Origin: JBBDRJ01 sp963766295 | GTDB taxonomy: Bacteria > Actinomycetota > JAICYB01 | Assembly (NCBI GenBank): GCA_963766295.1 | Contig: CAVXYW010000002.1 | Location: forward strand, 1,488,001-1,552,000 | Length of the DNA stretch: 64,000 nt | Direction of reading: 5' to 3' | Shown: positions 39,732-47,986 of the stretch, piece after piece | Numbering within the stretch: position 1 is the stretch's first letter | How the letters are laid out: the number at the start of each line of letters is the position of its first letter | The notes under the pieces: model-generated | Seen by the model: only the letters and a program-made list of their open reading frames with translations | Databases searched by the model: none | Told to the model about the DNA's origin: nothing | Position numbers and translations under genes: made by a program

Positions 39732-41291
39732 CTACGTTGGGGCTTCGGGGTACAGCTTCGGCTCCCGCTCGGGCGGTAGCTCGTCGTACAGAGACGCGAC
39801 GAGATCGCTGCGGACGGATGCGCAAGCGGGATCATCCCATCTGTTGTCCCACTGCACGGGATCGTCGGCGACGTTGTACAGCTCGCCCTCCGTGCCGTCG
39901 TAGGTGATCTCGGGCTCGCGCTCAGCCCGTCCGAACAATCCCTCGTTGGACGTCGGTTCGTAAGCCGTGCAGATCCAGCCGTCGCGATAGATCGTTCGGA
40001 AATGCATCCCGCACTGGCGGAACTGGCTGTCCCATTCGGTGATAACGAAGTCACGGCCGGTTCCCGGCATCGTCGGGAGCACCTGACCCTGCACCCACTC
40101 GGGCACGGGAAGTTCGGCGATCTCGCAGAACGTCGGCGCGAGATCCAACAAACCGACGGGATCGTTGACATCGGCGTGCGCCACACCGGCCGAAGGCGCC
40201 GGACGCCACACGAGTGGAACCCGCATCAACGCGTCCGTGTGATAAGGGCCCTTGAACATCAGACCGAAGTCGCCCTGCAGTTCTCCGTGGTCGGACGTGA
40301 AGAAGACATCGGTATCGGCGAGCCATCCGCGCTCTTCGACACTTCTGAGCACGCGTCCGCATGCCTCATCGATCAACTCGTTGGAGATGTGCGTCATCGC
40401 GTTGATCTCGCGAACCTGGTCGTGCGTCATCTCGTGCGGGACGAACGATCGCGGTCCGCCTTCGTAGTTCCTGAACCGGCCTTCGTACCAGTCGAGCCAG
40501 TGGCGGGGCTTGTTCGACAGGATCTCCACGATCTTTTCGTGATCACCCGGATGACCGGGCGGAAGATCGAGGTCGCGCCAGTTCACTCGATGCAGCTCCG
40601 AGGACGGCGGATCCCAGGGATGGTGCGGATCGGGAAAGCTCATCCAGCAGAACCACGGTTCGTCGTTCCCGACTGAGTTAAGCCATGCGATCGTGCGGTC
40701 GGCTACCCAATCTGTGTGGTAGTGCTCGCGCGGAACCGGATTGTGGACGGTCTCCGGCGCGCCGGTGTCACCTCCCGGTTCGGCAGACAGCAAGGGCGCG
40801 AAGCCCTTCATCTCTTCCGGATAGTTCTCGTTGAGCCACTGACCGTAGTGCTGCACGGCGAAGCCGGCGAATCCGGGCGTGTGCAAAGCCAGCTCCAGGT
40901 GCTCGAATCCGCGGTACGGACCGTTGTGCCCCTCGCGAGCCATCCTGTTCTCTATCCATTTCTGCTCCCGGTCGAAGCCGGGTTGGAAGTGCGCCTTACC
41001 CAGCAGGGCTGTGCGGTAGCCGTTCTCATTGAGATACCCGGCGATGCTTGGGGCGTCCTCCGGGAGCGGCACTCCGTTGGCGATCACACCGTGAGTGCGC
41101 ACGTACTGTCCGGTGATCATCGTCGAGCGGGACGGCATGCACACCGTGTTCTGGTTGTGCGTCCGGTGGTAGTTGATGCCCTCGGCAGCAAGCTTGTCGA
41201 CGACGGGAGTTCGTGCGATCGTTCCGCCTGTGCACCCCAGAGAGTCGTATCGCTGCTGGTCGGTCGTGATGAACAGGATGTTCCGGTTCAA
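39732..41291 (-). CDS. sulfatase (type I, formylglycine-dependent)
   Basis: 519 residues. The formylglycine signature C-x-P-x-R is CMPSRSTM (Cys51, Arg55); metal residues start with ITTDQQRYDSLG, and TSDHGELQGDFGLMFKGPYH supplies the other metal ligands. There is no signal peptide, so it is cytosolic. It would need an FGE or AtsB maturase, not seen here. It is between a TetR gene (4-base overlap) and haloalkane dehalogenase, suggesting use of an organosulfate or choline sulfate-like substrate. Confidence 0.93.
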   Translation of the reverse strand: MNRNILFITTDQQRYDSLGCTGGTIARTPVVDKLAAEGINYHRTHNQNTVCMPSRSTMITGQYVRTHGVIANGVPLPEDAPSIAGYLNENGYRTALLGKAHFQPGFDREQKWIENRMAREGHNGPYRGFEHLELALHTPGFAGFAVQHYGQWLNENYPEEMKGFAPLLSAEPGGDTGAPETVHNPVPREHYHTDWVADRTIAWLNSVGNDEPWFCWMSFPDPHHPWDPPSSELHRVNWRDLDLPPGHPGDHEKIVEILSNKPRHWLDWYEGRFRNYEGGPRSFVPHEMTHDQVREINAMTHISNELIDEACGRVLRSVEERGWLADTDVFFTSDHGELQGDFGLMFKGPYHTDALMRVPLVWRPAPSAGVAHADVNDPVGLLDLAPTFCEIAELPVPEWVQGQVLPTMPGTGRDFVITEWDSQFRQCGMHFRTIYRDGWICTAYEPTSNEGLFGRAEREPEITYDGTEGELYNVADDPVQWDNRWDDPACASVRSDLVASLYDELPPEREPKLYPEAPT

Positions 41292-41902
41292 GGCTTCACC
41301 GCTACGTTAGCGATCAAGGCTTGCAGGGTTCGCTTCATCGCGCGGCTGGCGGCGTCGACTGATAGTCCGTTTCGTCGCCGGAGGTTTTCCCAGGCCTCCC
41401 AGCAGGTTGCCGTGTCCATAGCGGCCAGGAACTCTCGGCGCTTTCCACGAGGAACGCGATCGAGCTCCGCATTGAATGCCGCAGCCACGTCGTTGCGAAA
41501 GCCCCGGCGAGCCCAATCGAGCTTGCTCGCGAGCTGGGGCGAGAACGGCTCGCTCACCAGAGCCGATCGGCGCACGGGCGTGATGCTCTCGAGGAGCTTA
41601 GACCTGCGTAGTACGAATGACCCCAGACGATCCGTGAGAGATCCTTTCGCCGGCGTTGTTTCGACCAGGTGGCCGTAGCGCTCGAACTGCCTCTGCGCAA
41701 CAGCCATGACGATTGCGTCGAGGTCTTCGAAATGCTGGAAGACCGAGCGCAGGCTCACACCCGCCTGCGCGGCGATCTGGCGCGCAGTGGGCCTGAGCTC
41801 ACCAGCTTCGATCAACGAGAGCTGCGCATCGACAACAGAGCGTCGAGTGCGGACCGCCCTGTCGGCGCGTCCGTCTGTTCCCAGCTCCTTCTCTTGCAAC
41901 AC
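41288..41902 (-). CDS. TetR-family regulator of the sulfatase-dehalogenase operon
   Basis: 204 residues. Helix-turn-helix near residues 40-65 (RQIAAQAGVSLRSVFQHFED, then LDAIVMAVAQRQFERYG). The GTG at 41902 is used; TTG at 41899 is an alternative. A perfect dyad lies 20 bases upstream. Being first in the operon with the sulfatase, it probably represses its own transcription until substrate appears. Confidence 0.9.
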   Translation of the reverse strand: MLQEKELGTDGRADRAVRTRRSVVDAQLSLIEAGELRPTARQIAAQAGVSLRSVFQHFEDLDAIVMAVAQRQFERYGHLVETTPAKGSLTDRLGSFVLRRSKLLESITPVRRSALVSEPFSPQLASKLDWARRGFRNDVAAAFNAELDRVPRGKRREFLAAMDTATCWEAWENLRRRNGLSVDAASRAMKRTLQALIANVAVKP

Positions 41903-41921
41903 TTCGAGAGCTTACCAGTTC

Positions 41922-41938
41922 TTGCACTCATAGTGCAA
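41922..41938. promoter_or_regulatory. 7-bp inverted repeat, candidate TetR operator
   Basis: TTGCACT and AGTGCAA flank a 3-base centre, 20 bases upstream of the TetR start. Size and place fit an autoregulatory TetR operator. The rest of the 281-base gap to 42183 shows no gene; the short open frames there have no coding character. Confidence 0.5.
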
Positions 41939-42183
41939 AAACCTACTACCCGCTCATCGCCTTCGTACGCAGGCAGCGTCGCGACGGCATCGACGAAGGC
42001 CGTCTTCAACAGTTCCCCTTGCCAAATTGCAGCCATCGAGTCGTGACCACTGCATGACTAACGAGTGCGCCTTCCCGACACGCCAGGAAGTGACGGCCAC
42101 CCGATGGGATAAAGGTGAACAGGTTGTTGAACTCCTCCGCGGGTCGGCCCGCGTGGAGTGCGTACTAGCAGTCTCGCGATTGA

Positions 42184-43077
42184 TTACGAACGCACGGTTC
42201 CGGCGTAGGCCGTCTCCAGCGCCGCGAGATCTAGCTTCTTCATCGGTAGGAAGGACTGCGTAACGCGCCGGACCGTCTCGTCATCTGCCGTCCGAATCAT
42301 CTCGTCCATCTTTCTGGGGACGATCTGCCACGAGACGCCGAATCGATCCTTCAACCACCCGCACTGCTCGGCCTCGGGAACGGCGGACATGCGCTCCCAG
42401 TAGTAATCGATCTCGTCCTGGCCTTCGCAGCTGACTATCAGCGAAACAGCCTCGTTGAACGAGAAATTGTGCTCGTGCGCGCTATCGATCGCCGCCAGGT
42501 GGAACCCGTCGAGCGTGAAGGCGGCGAACTGCACACTGTTCTCCGAATCCGGATCTGCGCCGGGACCATGTCGCCTGAGTTCCCCGATCTTGGAGTTCGG
42601 GAAGTCAGATGTGTAGAGCTTGATCGCTTCCTCTGCCTTCCCGTACACATCACCGACGAACATCAGCTGGGGCACTATCTTCTGCGGGATATCACCGGAA
42701 CCGACGTGCATGACCTGCCAGGAAAGCCCGAAGCGGTCGTTCGTCCAACCGTAATGGTCGCTGAAGGGATAACTGTCCAAGGGCATCAAGGTTTCGCCGC
42801 CCTCGTTCAGCAAGTTCCAATGATCGTCGACCTCTTCCGTAGTTGCGCAATCGATCCTGAAGGAAATGGAGGGAGTGAACTTGAATTCGGGGCCGGCGCT
42901 GATCGCCTGGAACGGCTGGCCGGCCAACGTGAAGGACACGACGTCACAGTCGCCCGACGGTGTGTCCCTCAAGGTAGTGACGTCGGTGACGCCGGAGCTG
43001 TCGAACAGTGACGTGTAGAGCTCCGCTGCTTCCTGGGCCTGGGTGTCGAACCACAGATGGGGGGTGATCCCTGGCAT
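42184..43077 (-). CDS. PhnB/VOC-family protein, tandem domains
   Basis: 297 residues made of two PhnB-like (3-demethylubiquinone methyltransferase-like) VOC halves: ITPHLWFDTQAQEAAELYTS in the first and VPQLMFVGDVYGKAEEAIKL in the second, each followed by a Gly-Trp segment (HYGWTNDRFGLSWQVM; QCGWLKDRFGVSWQIV). These are metal-chelating folds of unclear substrate. The ATG at 43077 has GGGAGGA upstream. Confidence 0.85.
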   Translation of the reverse strand: MPGITPHLWFDTQAQEAAELYTSLFDSSGVTDVTTLRDTPSGDCDVVSFTLAGQPFQAISAGPEFKFTPSISFRIDCATTEEVDDHWNLLNEGGETLMPLDSYPFSDHYGWTNDRFGLSWQVMHVGSGDIPQKIVPQLMFVGDVYGKAEEAIKLYTSDFPNSKIGELRRHGPGADPDSENSVQFAAFTLDGFHLAAIDSAHEHNFSFNEAVSLIVSCEGQDEIDYYWERMSAVPEAEQCGWLKDRFGVSWQIVPRKMDEMIRTADDETVRRVTQSFLPMKKLDLAALETAYAGTVRS

Positions 43078-43158
43078 CAAATCCTCCCTAATTCGTCGGG
43101 TCAATCTCTTTGTACCCATCGTGGCAGCAGCCGTATCGAAACCGATTCGCCTCTCGTC

Positions 43159-43893
43159 CTATGAGGTTTCAGGGATCAACCGGAACGTCACACCGCCGAT
43201 CGACGCGTCTCGAATATCCCCTTGTGATGCGATGAAGAACTCACAGATGCCTTCGCGCTCGCCCGCGCCTAGGTGCACGAACTGAACGCGCTGTCTTCCT
43301 TCGTCGAGGATCAGTGCAGCACCGTCGTCTTCCGGTTTTGCTCGCACGCCGAGTACCTGACCCCAGCGGCCGGCAAGAGCGATGGGGTCACTATCACGGA
43401 CTGTAATTCCGCGGACGCCGCCCCGCTGCTGCGGGACGTCGGCGCCGATCCACGACGGCCCGGCCCACCTCCACGATTGCGGCGGTTCGGGCTGATCGAT
43501 CGACACGATCGCGCCGCCGATGTCCTTCGGATGCAGATGCATCGCGGCGATGTCGTCGAGCTCGGCATGCCAGACGACCCTGATGTCCATCTCCGAGACA
43601 CGCCGGCGGACGGATTCGATGTCGGGGACCTGGAAGATCGCCATGTATCCACCTTCACCCTGCTTGTCGAGGGTGCGACCGGCAGCGGTGTTCTCCTGCA
43701 CAGGTGAAACGATCTCGACGAACGTGTCGCCGGTTGAATACACGACGTTCTCGAGACCGAAGGCGATGACGTTGGGATCGTTGTAGCCGTCCTTGAATCC
43801 GAGCTGATCCTCGAGCTGCTCGGCGACGGCGTCTCTCTTCCATGCGGTGAGGACGACTTGCCGAAGGCGTACACGCTCGCTCACTTTCATCAC
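43159..43893 (-). CDS. VOC-family protein, two-domain
   Basis: 244 residues with glyoxalase-like halves: RLRQVVLTAWKRDAVAEQLE to VYSTGDTFVEIVSPV, and a second half with GGAIVSIDQPEPP and GVRGITVRDSDPIALAGRWG. A Glu in FVEIVSP is a typical metal ligand. The function is unknown. Its start overlaps the MmcQ/YjbR-like gene by 4 bases. Confidence 0.75.
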   Translation of the reverse strand: MMKVSERVRLRQVVLTAWKRDAVAEQLEDQLGFKDGYNDPNVIAFGLENVVYSTGDTFVEIVSPVQENTAAGRTLDKQGEGGYMAIFQVPDIESVRRRVSEMDIRVVWHAELDDIAAMHLHPKDIGGAIVSIDQPEPPQSWRWAGPSWIGADVPQQRGGVRGITVRDSDPIALAGRWGQVLGVRAKPEDDGAALILDEGRQRVQFVHLGAGEREGICEFFIASQGDIRDASIGGVTFRLIPETS

Positions 43894-44321
43894 TCCGTTT
43901 TCGCATCGAATTCACGCAATAGCTTCTTCGGCGCCGCTAGCCGCCACGCGTCGTGTACGAAATCTGCCACCTCGTCCCAGTCCGGCTCATCGAGATCGAA
44001 CCTGATCCCGATCCAGCCATGGCGTCCGACGAATGCGGGAACCCAGAACCGGTCCGGATCGGATTCGACCAATGACTCTTGGATGCCGTGACCCGCTTTC
44101 AGCACAGCACCGCTTCGATCGTCGTCCCCGAAATGCTTGTACAAGAAGTATCCGAAGCGCTTGCCCGCAACCTCGAGCGACAGGTGCTCGTTCCTCGACC
44201 TGCCAAGCGCCGTCGTTTGCGGGTATTCCTCGCAGATCTTGCCCAGCTTCTTGGCGCGACGCCGCAATACGGCGAGCGTCGCCGTCGCCTTGCGCGTTGA
44301 GGGCGTGCGAGGAGCCGCCAC
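43890..44321 (-). CDS. MmcQ/YjbR-family protein
   Basis: 143 residues. The family pattern is AKKLGKICEEYPQTTALGRS, KRFGYFLYKHFGDDDRSGAV and FVGRHGWIGIRFDLDEPDWD. YjbR-like proteins have a CyaY-like fold and are thought to bind nucleic acid; the function is not established. Operon with the downstream VOC gene (4-base overlap). Confidence 0.82.
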   Translation of the reverse strand: MAAPRTPSTRKATATLAVLRRRAKKLGKICEEYPQTTALGRSRNEHLSLEVAGKRFGYFLYKHFGDDDRSGAVLKAGHGIQESLVESDPDRFWVPAFVGRHGWIGIRFDLDEPDWDEVADFVHDAWRLAAPKKLLREFDAKTE

Positions 44322-44333
44322 AGTTCCAGGCCT

Positions 44334-44975
44334 CTAGGTCAAAGAGAAGGGCGGATAGCGATCAGTAGTTAGCAACAGCGCATAAGCCTCGACACGTAGG
44401 GCCCAGCGCTGCACTCCCTCCAAGAAGGCAAAGAGTCCCCGAGGGTACCGCCCGGTGAAAAGGATGGCGAACCACGCGACGATCACAACGAATATCGATG
44501 CGACGATAAGGAAGAACAAAACGACGTAGTGCGGGATCGCAAGCAACCACTTCACCAGCGGCAGCCAACGGTTCAGGTCTTGCTTAACGTCCGGGAACTC
44601 CACCTCTAGATGCACCCACTGCTCTTCGTCCGTGGATGGATACCGATCGGACATCAGGGCCATGTACGAGAAAACTCGAGTTGAAAACCGAGCTAATTGA
44701 AGATTGAAGTCGAACCACCAGCGTGGATATTTCTGCCTGAACAAAATCATCAAGAAGACGGGCGCTACCAGGATGCCGCCACTACCGACGGCGACCATCT
44801 CGCTTCCGTCCCGTCCATAGTCAGCGACAGACGTCGACCCGCTGATAAGGATCAGGACGACCAATATCGGGATGACATAGAAGACACGAAGCAGCGTCGA
44901 CACTCGGTCCAGATCGCGGTCCGGGTATTCGATGTTCAGTCTGGCCGGATAGGTGTCTTGTCGTTCGTTGGTCAC
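44334..44975 (-). CDS. DUF4389-family membrane protein
   Basis: 213 residues with four hydrophobic helices: about 28-46, 62-80, 140-170 (YVVLFFLIVASIFVVIVAWF) and a shorter one. Conserved loops are KYPRWWFDFNLQLARFSTRV and GRYPRGLFAFLEGVQRWALR, characteristic of DUF4389 proteins. The function is unknown. Stands 12 bases upstream of the MmcQ-like gene. Confidence 0.82.
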   Translation of the reverse strand: MTNERQDTYPARLNIEYPDRDLDRVSTLLRVFYVIPILVVLILISGSTSVADYGRDGSEMVAVGSGGILVAPVFLMILFRQKYPRWWFDFNLQLARFSTRVFSYMALMSDRYPSTDEEQWVHLEVEFPDVKQDLNRWLPLVKWLLAIPHYVVLFFLIVASIFVVIVAWFAILFTGRYPRGLFAFLEGVQRWALRVEAYALLLTTDRYPPFSLT

Positions 44976-45042
44976 GATCGCGTCCTCCTACTTCGAAGGC
45001 CTCTGCTTAGGGCGACTGGGACGAAGATACGCCCCAGCTCGC

Positions 45043-45801
45043 TCACACCCCACCAGCCTTACTGGCGGGACGGACAAGGGCGCGAGAATGCGCACGGCGC
45101 CTCGCCGGCGCCGGGTCGAACGGAGCGCGGTGCCACGTCGCGGTTGCCGCGTCTAGGTCGAGCAGCAGCCACGGCGCTCCCATGGCTGCCTGTGCGTCGA
45201 GTCCGTCCCACCAACCGAGCGGCGATGGAGAAGGTGCGCCGACGGCGCCCGGATTCAGTAGCCACTTGCCCTTGGAGATGTCGATGGCGACATCGGTGAC
45301 GACTTTGACGCGGCGAGCTCCTCCACCGGGCAACGCCTGCCAAGCGTTGGACACATGCGTATGGCCGACGAGGCCGAGAGGAGCCTTCTGTAACGCCAGG
45401 CAAGCACCGGCGTTGCCGTTTCCGACGAACTCCCACACTGGGTTTCTTGGGCTGCCGTGCCAGCACTGCACTGACTCTCGCCGCGCGGCGGGCTTGCGTG
45501 AGCGCAGCCAGGTCACGTCGTCGTCGCTCAGTCGCTCGCGCGCCAAGGCTATCGAGCGCTCCGCGGCCGGGCCCAGCCGCGACGGCTCGACCGAGCCGGT
45601 GGCACCATAGTCGTGGTTGCCCGCGAGCGCGATGGAACACCACTCGCGTGTCGCGGCGATCGCCCTTTCGGGGTCTGGTCCTCCGCCGAGCATGTCTCCG
45701 AGTGACCAAAACTGCTGCGCGCCGCAATCGAGCGCCGACGTGAGGACGGCATCGAGCGCGTCACCGTGCGCATGGGCGTCCGCAAACACCGCCACCAGCA
45801 T
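45043..45801 (-). CDS. metallophosphoesterase
   Basis: 252 residues with all calcineurin-like motifs: VFADAHAHGD (D-x-H), SLGDMLGGGPDP (GD), LAGNHDYGA (GNHD), CWHGSPRNP and VGHTHVSNAW. It is a paralogue of the phosphoesterase at 16339-17055. Substrate unknown; no operon partner. Confidence 0.88.
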   Translation of the reverse strand: MLVAVFADAHAHGDALDAVLTSALDCGAQQFWSLGDMLGGGPDPERAIAATREWCSIALAGNHDYGATGSVEPSRLGPAAERSIALARERLSDDDVTWLRSRKPAARRESVQCWHGSPRNPVWEFVGNGNAGACLALQKAPLGLVGHTHVSNAWQALPGGGARRVKVVTDVAIDISKGKWLLNPGAVGAPSPSPLGWWDGLDAQAAMGAPWLLLDLDAATATWHRAPFDPAPARRRAHSRALVRPASKAGGV

Positions 45802-45939
45802 GACTATTCAGTCGCCTGGGTCCGTCAATCGAAAGGCGCAAACTCGATTGGCGGAGAATGGGCTCACGACCGGTGGGCCAGGCAGGGCTACTTGAACCCA
45901 CTCCGAACGACTTATCCTCATCGGCAAAGGAGCGTCGCC

Positions 45940-46578
45940 ATGTCACTTAGGGTCCACAATTTCGCCATATCACTGGACGGCTTCGGCACCGGTGACGGGC
46001 TGAGCCACGAGGAACCTTTTGGTCACGCGGGCGAGAGGCTGCACGAGTGGATGTTCGCCACCCGGTTCTGGAGTGGGATGGTCGGCCGGCCCGGCGGCAG
46101 TGGCGGGATCGACGACGCTTTCGCCCAGCAGCACGGTCCGGGGATCGGTGCCGAGATCATGGGTGCCGGGAAGTTCGGCCCGCCGGGATGGCACTCCGAT
46201 CCGGAATGGAAGGGATGGTGGGGGCCCAACCCGCCGTTCCACACACCGACCTTCGTCCTCACCCACCAGCCGCGTGCCTCGATCGAGATGGAGGGCGGCA
46301 CCACGTTCCACTTCATCAACGCTTCGCCGGCCGATGCGCTTGAGACGGCCCGCCTGGCGGCCGACGGCCAGGACGTACGTCTCGGCGGAGGCCCGACCGT
46401 GATCCGCGACTTCCTTTCTGCCGGACTGGTCGACCACGCGCACATCGTGGTCGTTCCGATCCTGCTCGGCCGAGGCGTACGCCTCTGGGACGGACTGGAG
46501 AGCCTCGAGAAGCACTACGGGATAGAAGTCGCCTCCTCGCCCAGCGGAGTCACACACGTAACGTGTACACGTAGTTGA
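45940..46578 (+). CDS. dihydrofolate reductase-family (RibD C-terminal-like) protein
   Basis: 212 residues. RVHNFAISLDGFGTGDG at the start, EIMGAGKFGPPGW, FVLTHQPRASIEMEGGTTFH and DVRLGGGPTVIRDFLSAGLV, with VPILLGRGVRLWD near the end, the standard pattern of NADPH-dependent RibD-like reductases. AAAGGAG stands 8 bases before the ATG. The true substrate of this branch is unknown. It could be tied to pterins given the operon at 24.8-28.4 kb, but is too distant to assert. Confidence 0.86.
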   Translation: MSLRVHNFAISLDGFGTGDGLSHEEPFGHAGERLHEWMFATRFWSGMVGRPGGSGGIDDAFAQQHGPGIGAEIMGAGKFGPPGWHSDPEWKGWWGPNPPFHTPTFVLTHQPRASIEMEGGTTFHFINASPADALETARLAADGQDVRLGGGPTVIRDFLSAGLVDHAHIVVVPILLGRGVRLWDGLESLEKHYGIEVASSPSGVTHVTCTRS

Positions 46579-46607
46579 CCGGACACTCTATTAACTGGTC
46601 CTGTTTG

Positions 46608-46679
46608 TGGGCGTCCGAGGAATCGAACCTCGCACATCTACCTTGTAAGGGTAGCGCTCTACCACTGAGCTAGACGCCC
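46608..46679 (-). tRNA. tRNA-Val (anticodon TAC)
   Basis: 72 nt cloverleaf on the minus strand. Acceptor GGGCGTC pairs with GACGCCC plus A; D-arm has AGCTCAGTGGTAGAGC; anticodon stem CTACC/GGTAG encloses CTTACAA, anticodon TAC; T-arm is GCGAGGTTCGATTCCTCGG (stem CGAGG). CCA is not encoded, which is common in actinobacteria. Confidence 0.95.
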
Positions 46680-46711
46680 TGCCCTCGCGATTCTAGGTCA
46701 GCAGTCTGCGC

Positions 46712-47347
46712 CTACTTGGGCTCGGCTTCCGGCGGCAGCGGTGTCCCGCTCGCGTCGACGGCATCGACGCGCTCGGCTCCCGCTTCCTCCAGCACCTTGC
46801 GAGCTTTGACCGCGGTGCTCTCGTCCTTGACGCTGACGGAGACAAGGGTGTCGCGCTCTGCGGCCATCTTCTTCTCGTCCAGCATCTTGCCCGGATTTTC
46901 CTTACCTTCGAGCCGAGGCTTCATCGCACCGCCGATGATGAATCCGGCAGCCGAAAATCCGATCACGCACGGGATGAACACGGTCAGGAATCTGCCTGCA
47001 TCGGACATCGGAGCGTCCGCAAACAAACCCCACGCGAGCCCACCGATCGTTCCGACGAGCGCACCGATCACCACACCACCCAAGACTCCGGCGAACACTC
47101 CCTTGGCTTGAGCCGGCGTCAGGAAACCGATCGAAGGTCCGGCCCAGCCTTCAGTGACCTCGTCCTTCATCTCGGACCGCAAAGCCGCTCTACGTGTTTC
47201 ACCATTGCGTTCGTCCTCGGTGCGGAAGGCGACAACACGGACGTCCGACTTGCGGACGCCAGCGCGCTGCAACTTCTGGCGCGCGCCCTTCGCGCGTTCG
47301 GCCGTTCGGAATGCCGCGATCACGCTTATGGGGGCTGTTCGCGCCAT
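46712..47347 (-). CDS. membrane protein with Gly-zipper segment (general stress-like)
   Basis: 211 residues. An N-terminal ferredoxin-like part (PISVIAAFRTAERAKGARQK, VRKSDVRVVAFRT), two membrane helices (about 90-113, GVLGGVVIGALVGTIGGLAW; 120-140) and a second ferredoxin-like repeat at the C-terminus (RDTLVSVSVKDESTAVKARK). This matches DUF1269-like general stress/membrane proteins. The start ATG at 47347 leaves 83 bases to the divergent VOC gene. Confidence 0.7.
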   Translation of the reverse strand: MARTAPISVIAAFRTAERAKGARQKLQRAGVRKSDVRVVAFRTEDERNGETRRAALRSEMKDEVTEGWAGPSIGFLTPAQAKGVFAGVLGGVVIGALVGTIGGLAWGLFADAPMSDAGRFLTVFIPCVIGFSAAGFIIGGAMKPRLEGKENPGKMLDEKKMAAERDTLVSVSVKDESTAVKARKVLEEAGAERVDAVDASGTPLPPEAEPK

Positions 47348-47430
47348 GGGTGCCACCTCCCTGTGTTGAGGCGTTAGTTTCAGTACCCGTCGGTTGAGGT
47401 CCGGAAACCGCGGAACAAGGAGTTCCAACC

Positions 47431-47919
47431 ATGCGGAAACCACCGTCCGAAACACGCATCGGACACGTCCACCTGAAGGTCACCGACCTCGATCGCGCCG
47501 AGCGTTTCTACATCGAAGCCCTCGGGATGGAACGGAAGGGACGCCTCGGCGACCAGGCGACGTTCTTGGCCTACGGGGATTACCACCATCACCTAGCGCT
47601 GAACACATGGCATTCGAAGGACGCACCCACCGCCCCCGTCGAAGCACGGATCGCCGGCCTTTATCATTTCGCGGTCCTCTACCCGAACAGAAAGGCCCTG
47701 GCCAACGCGGTCAAGCGAGTACTCGACTTCGGCTGGAGGATCGACGGCGCAAGCGATCACGGCGCCAACTACTCCATCTACCTGAGGGATCCGGACGAGA
47801 ACGGGATCGAGCTCTACTACGACCGCCCTCCGCAGGACTGGGAACGCGACGCCGAAGGAAACGTGGCTCTGAAGAACGCACCCTTCGACGTCGAGGCTTT
47901 GCTGTCCGAAGCCGACTGA
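47431..47919 (+). CDS. VOC-family protein (catechol 2,3-dioxygenase-like)
   Basis: 162 residues. Metal ligand motifs: TRIGHVHLKVTDLDRAERFY (His), ARIAGLYHFAVLYPNRKALA (His) and YLRDPDENGIELYYDRPPQD (Glu), which match the CatE-type extradiol dioxygenase-like fold. Short form with a single domain. A hairpin follows the stop. Function inferred only at fold level. Confidence 0.85.
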   Translation: MRKPPSETRIGHVHLKVTDLDRAERFYIEALGMERKGRLGDQATFLAYGDYHHHLALNTWHSKDAPTAPVEARIAGLYHFAVLYPNRKALANAVKRVLDFGWRIDGASDHGANYSIYLRDPDENGIELYYDRPPQDWERDAEGNVALKNAPFDVEALLSEAD

Positions 47920-47953
47920 CGTCCTACCGCTGAGCGAAGCGAGGCGGCAGCAT

Positions 47954-47984
47954 CGACCCGGGTCGGCGAAGCCGAACCCGGTCG
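47954..47984. terminator. intergenic stem-loop between convergent genes
   Basis: CGACCCGGGTCGGC and GCCGAACCCGGTCG pair at 12 of 14 positions around GAA, in the gap between the VOC gene and rarA. No T-run is present. It may end transcription from both sides. Confidence 0.4.
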
Positions 47985-47986
47985 AG

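Noticed and set aside
46561..46572. ACGTGTACACGT palindrome as an operator
   Set aside because: It lies within the last codons of the DHFR-like gene, with no promoter or regulator near; likely chance.
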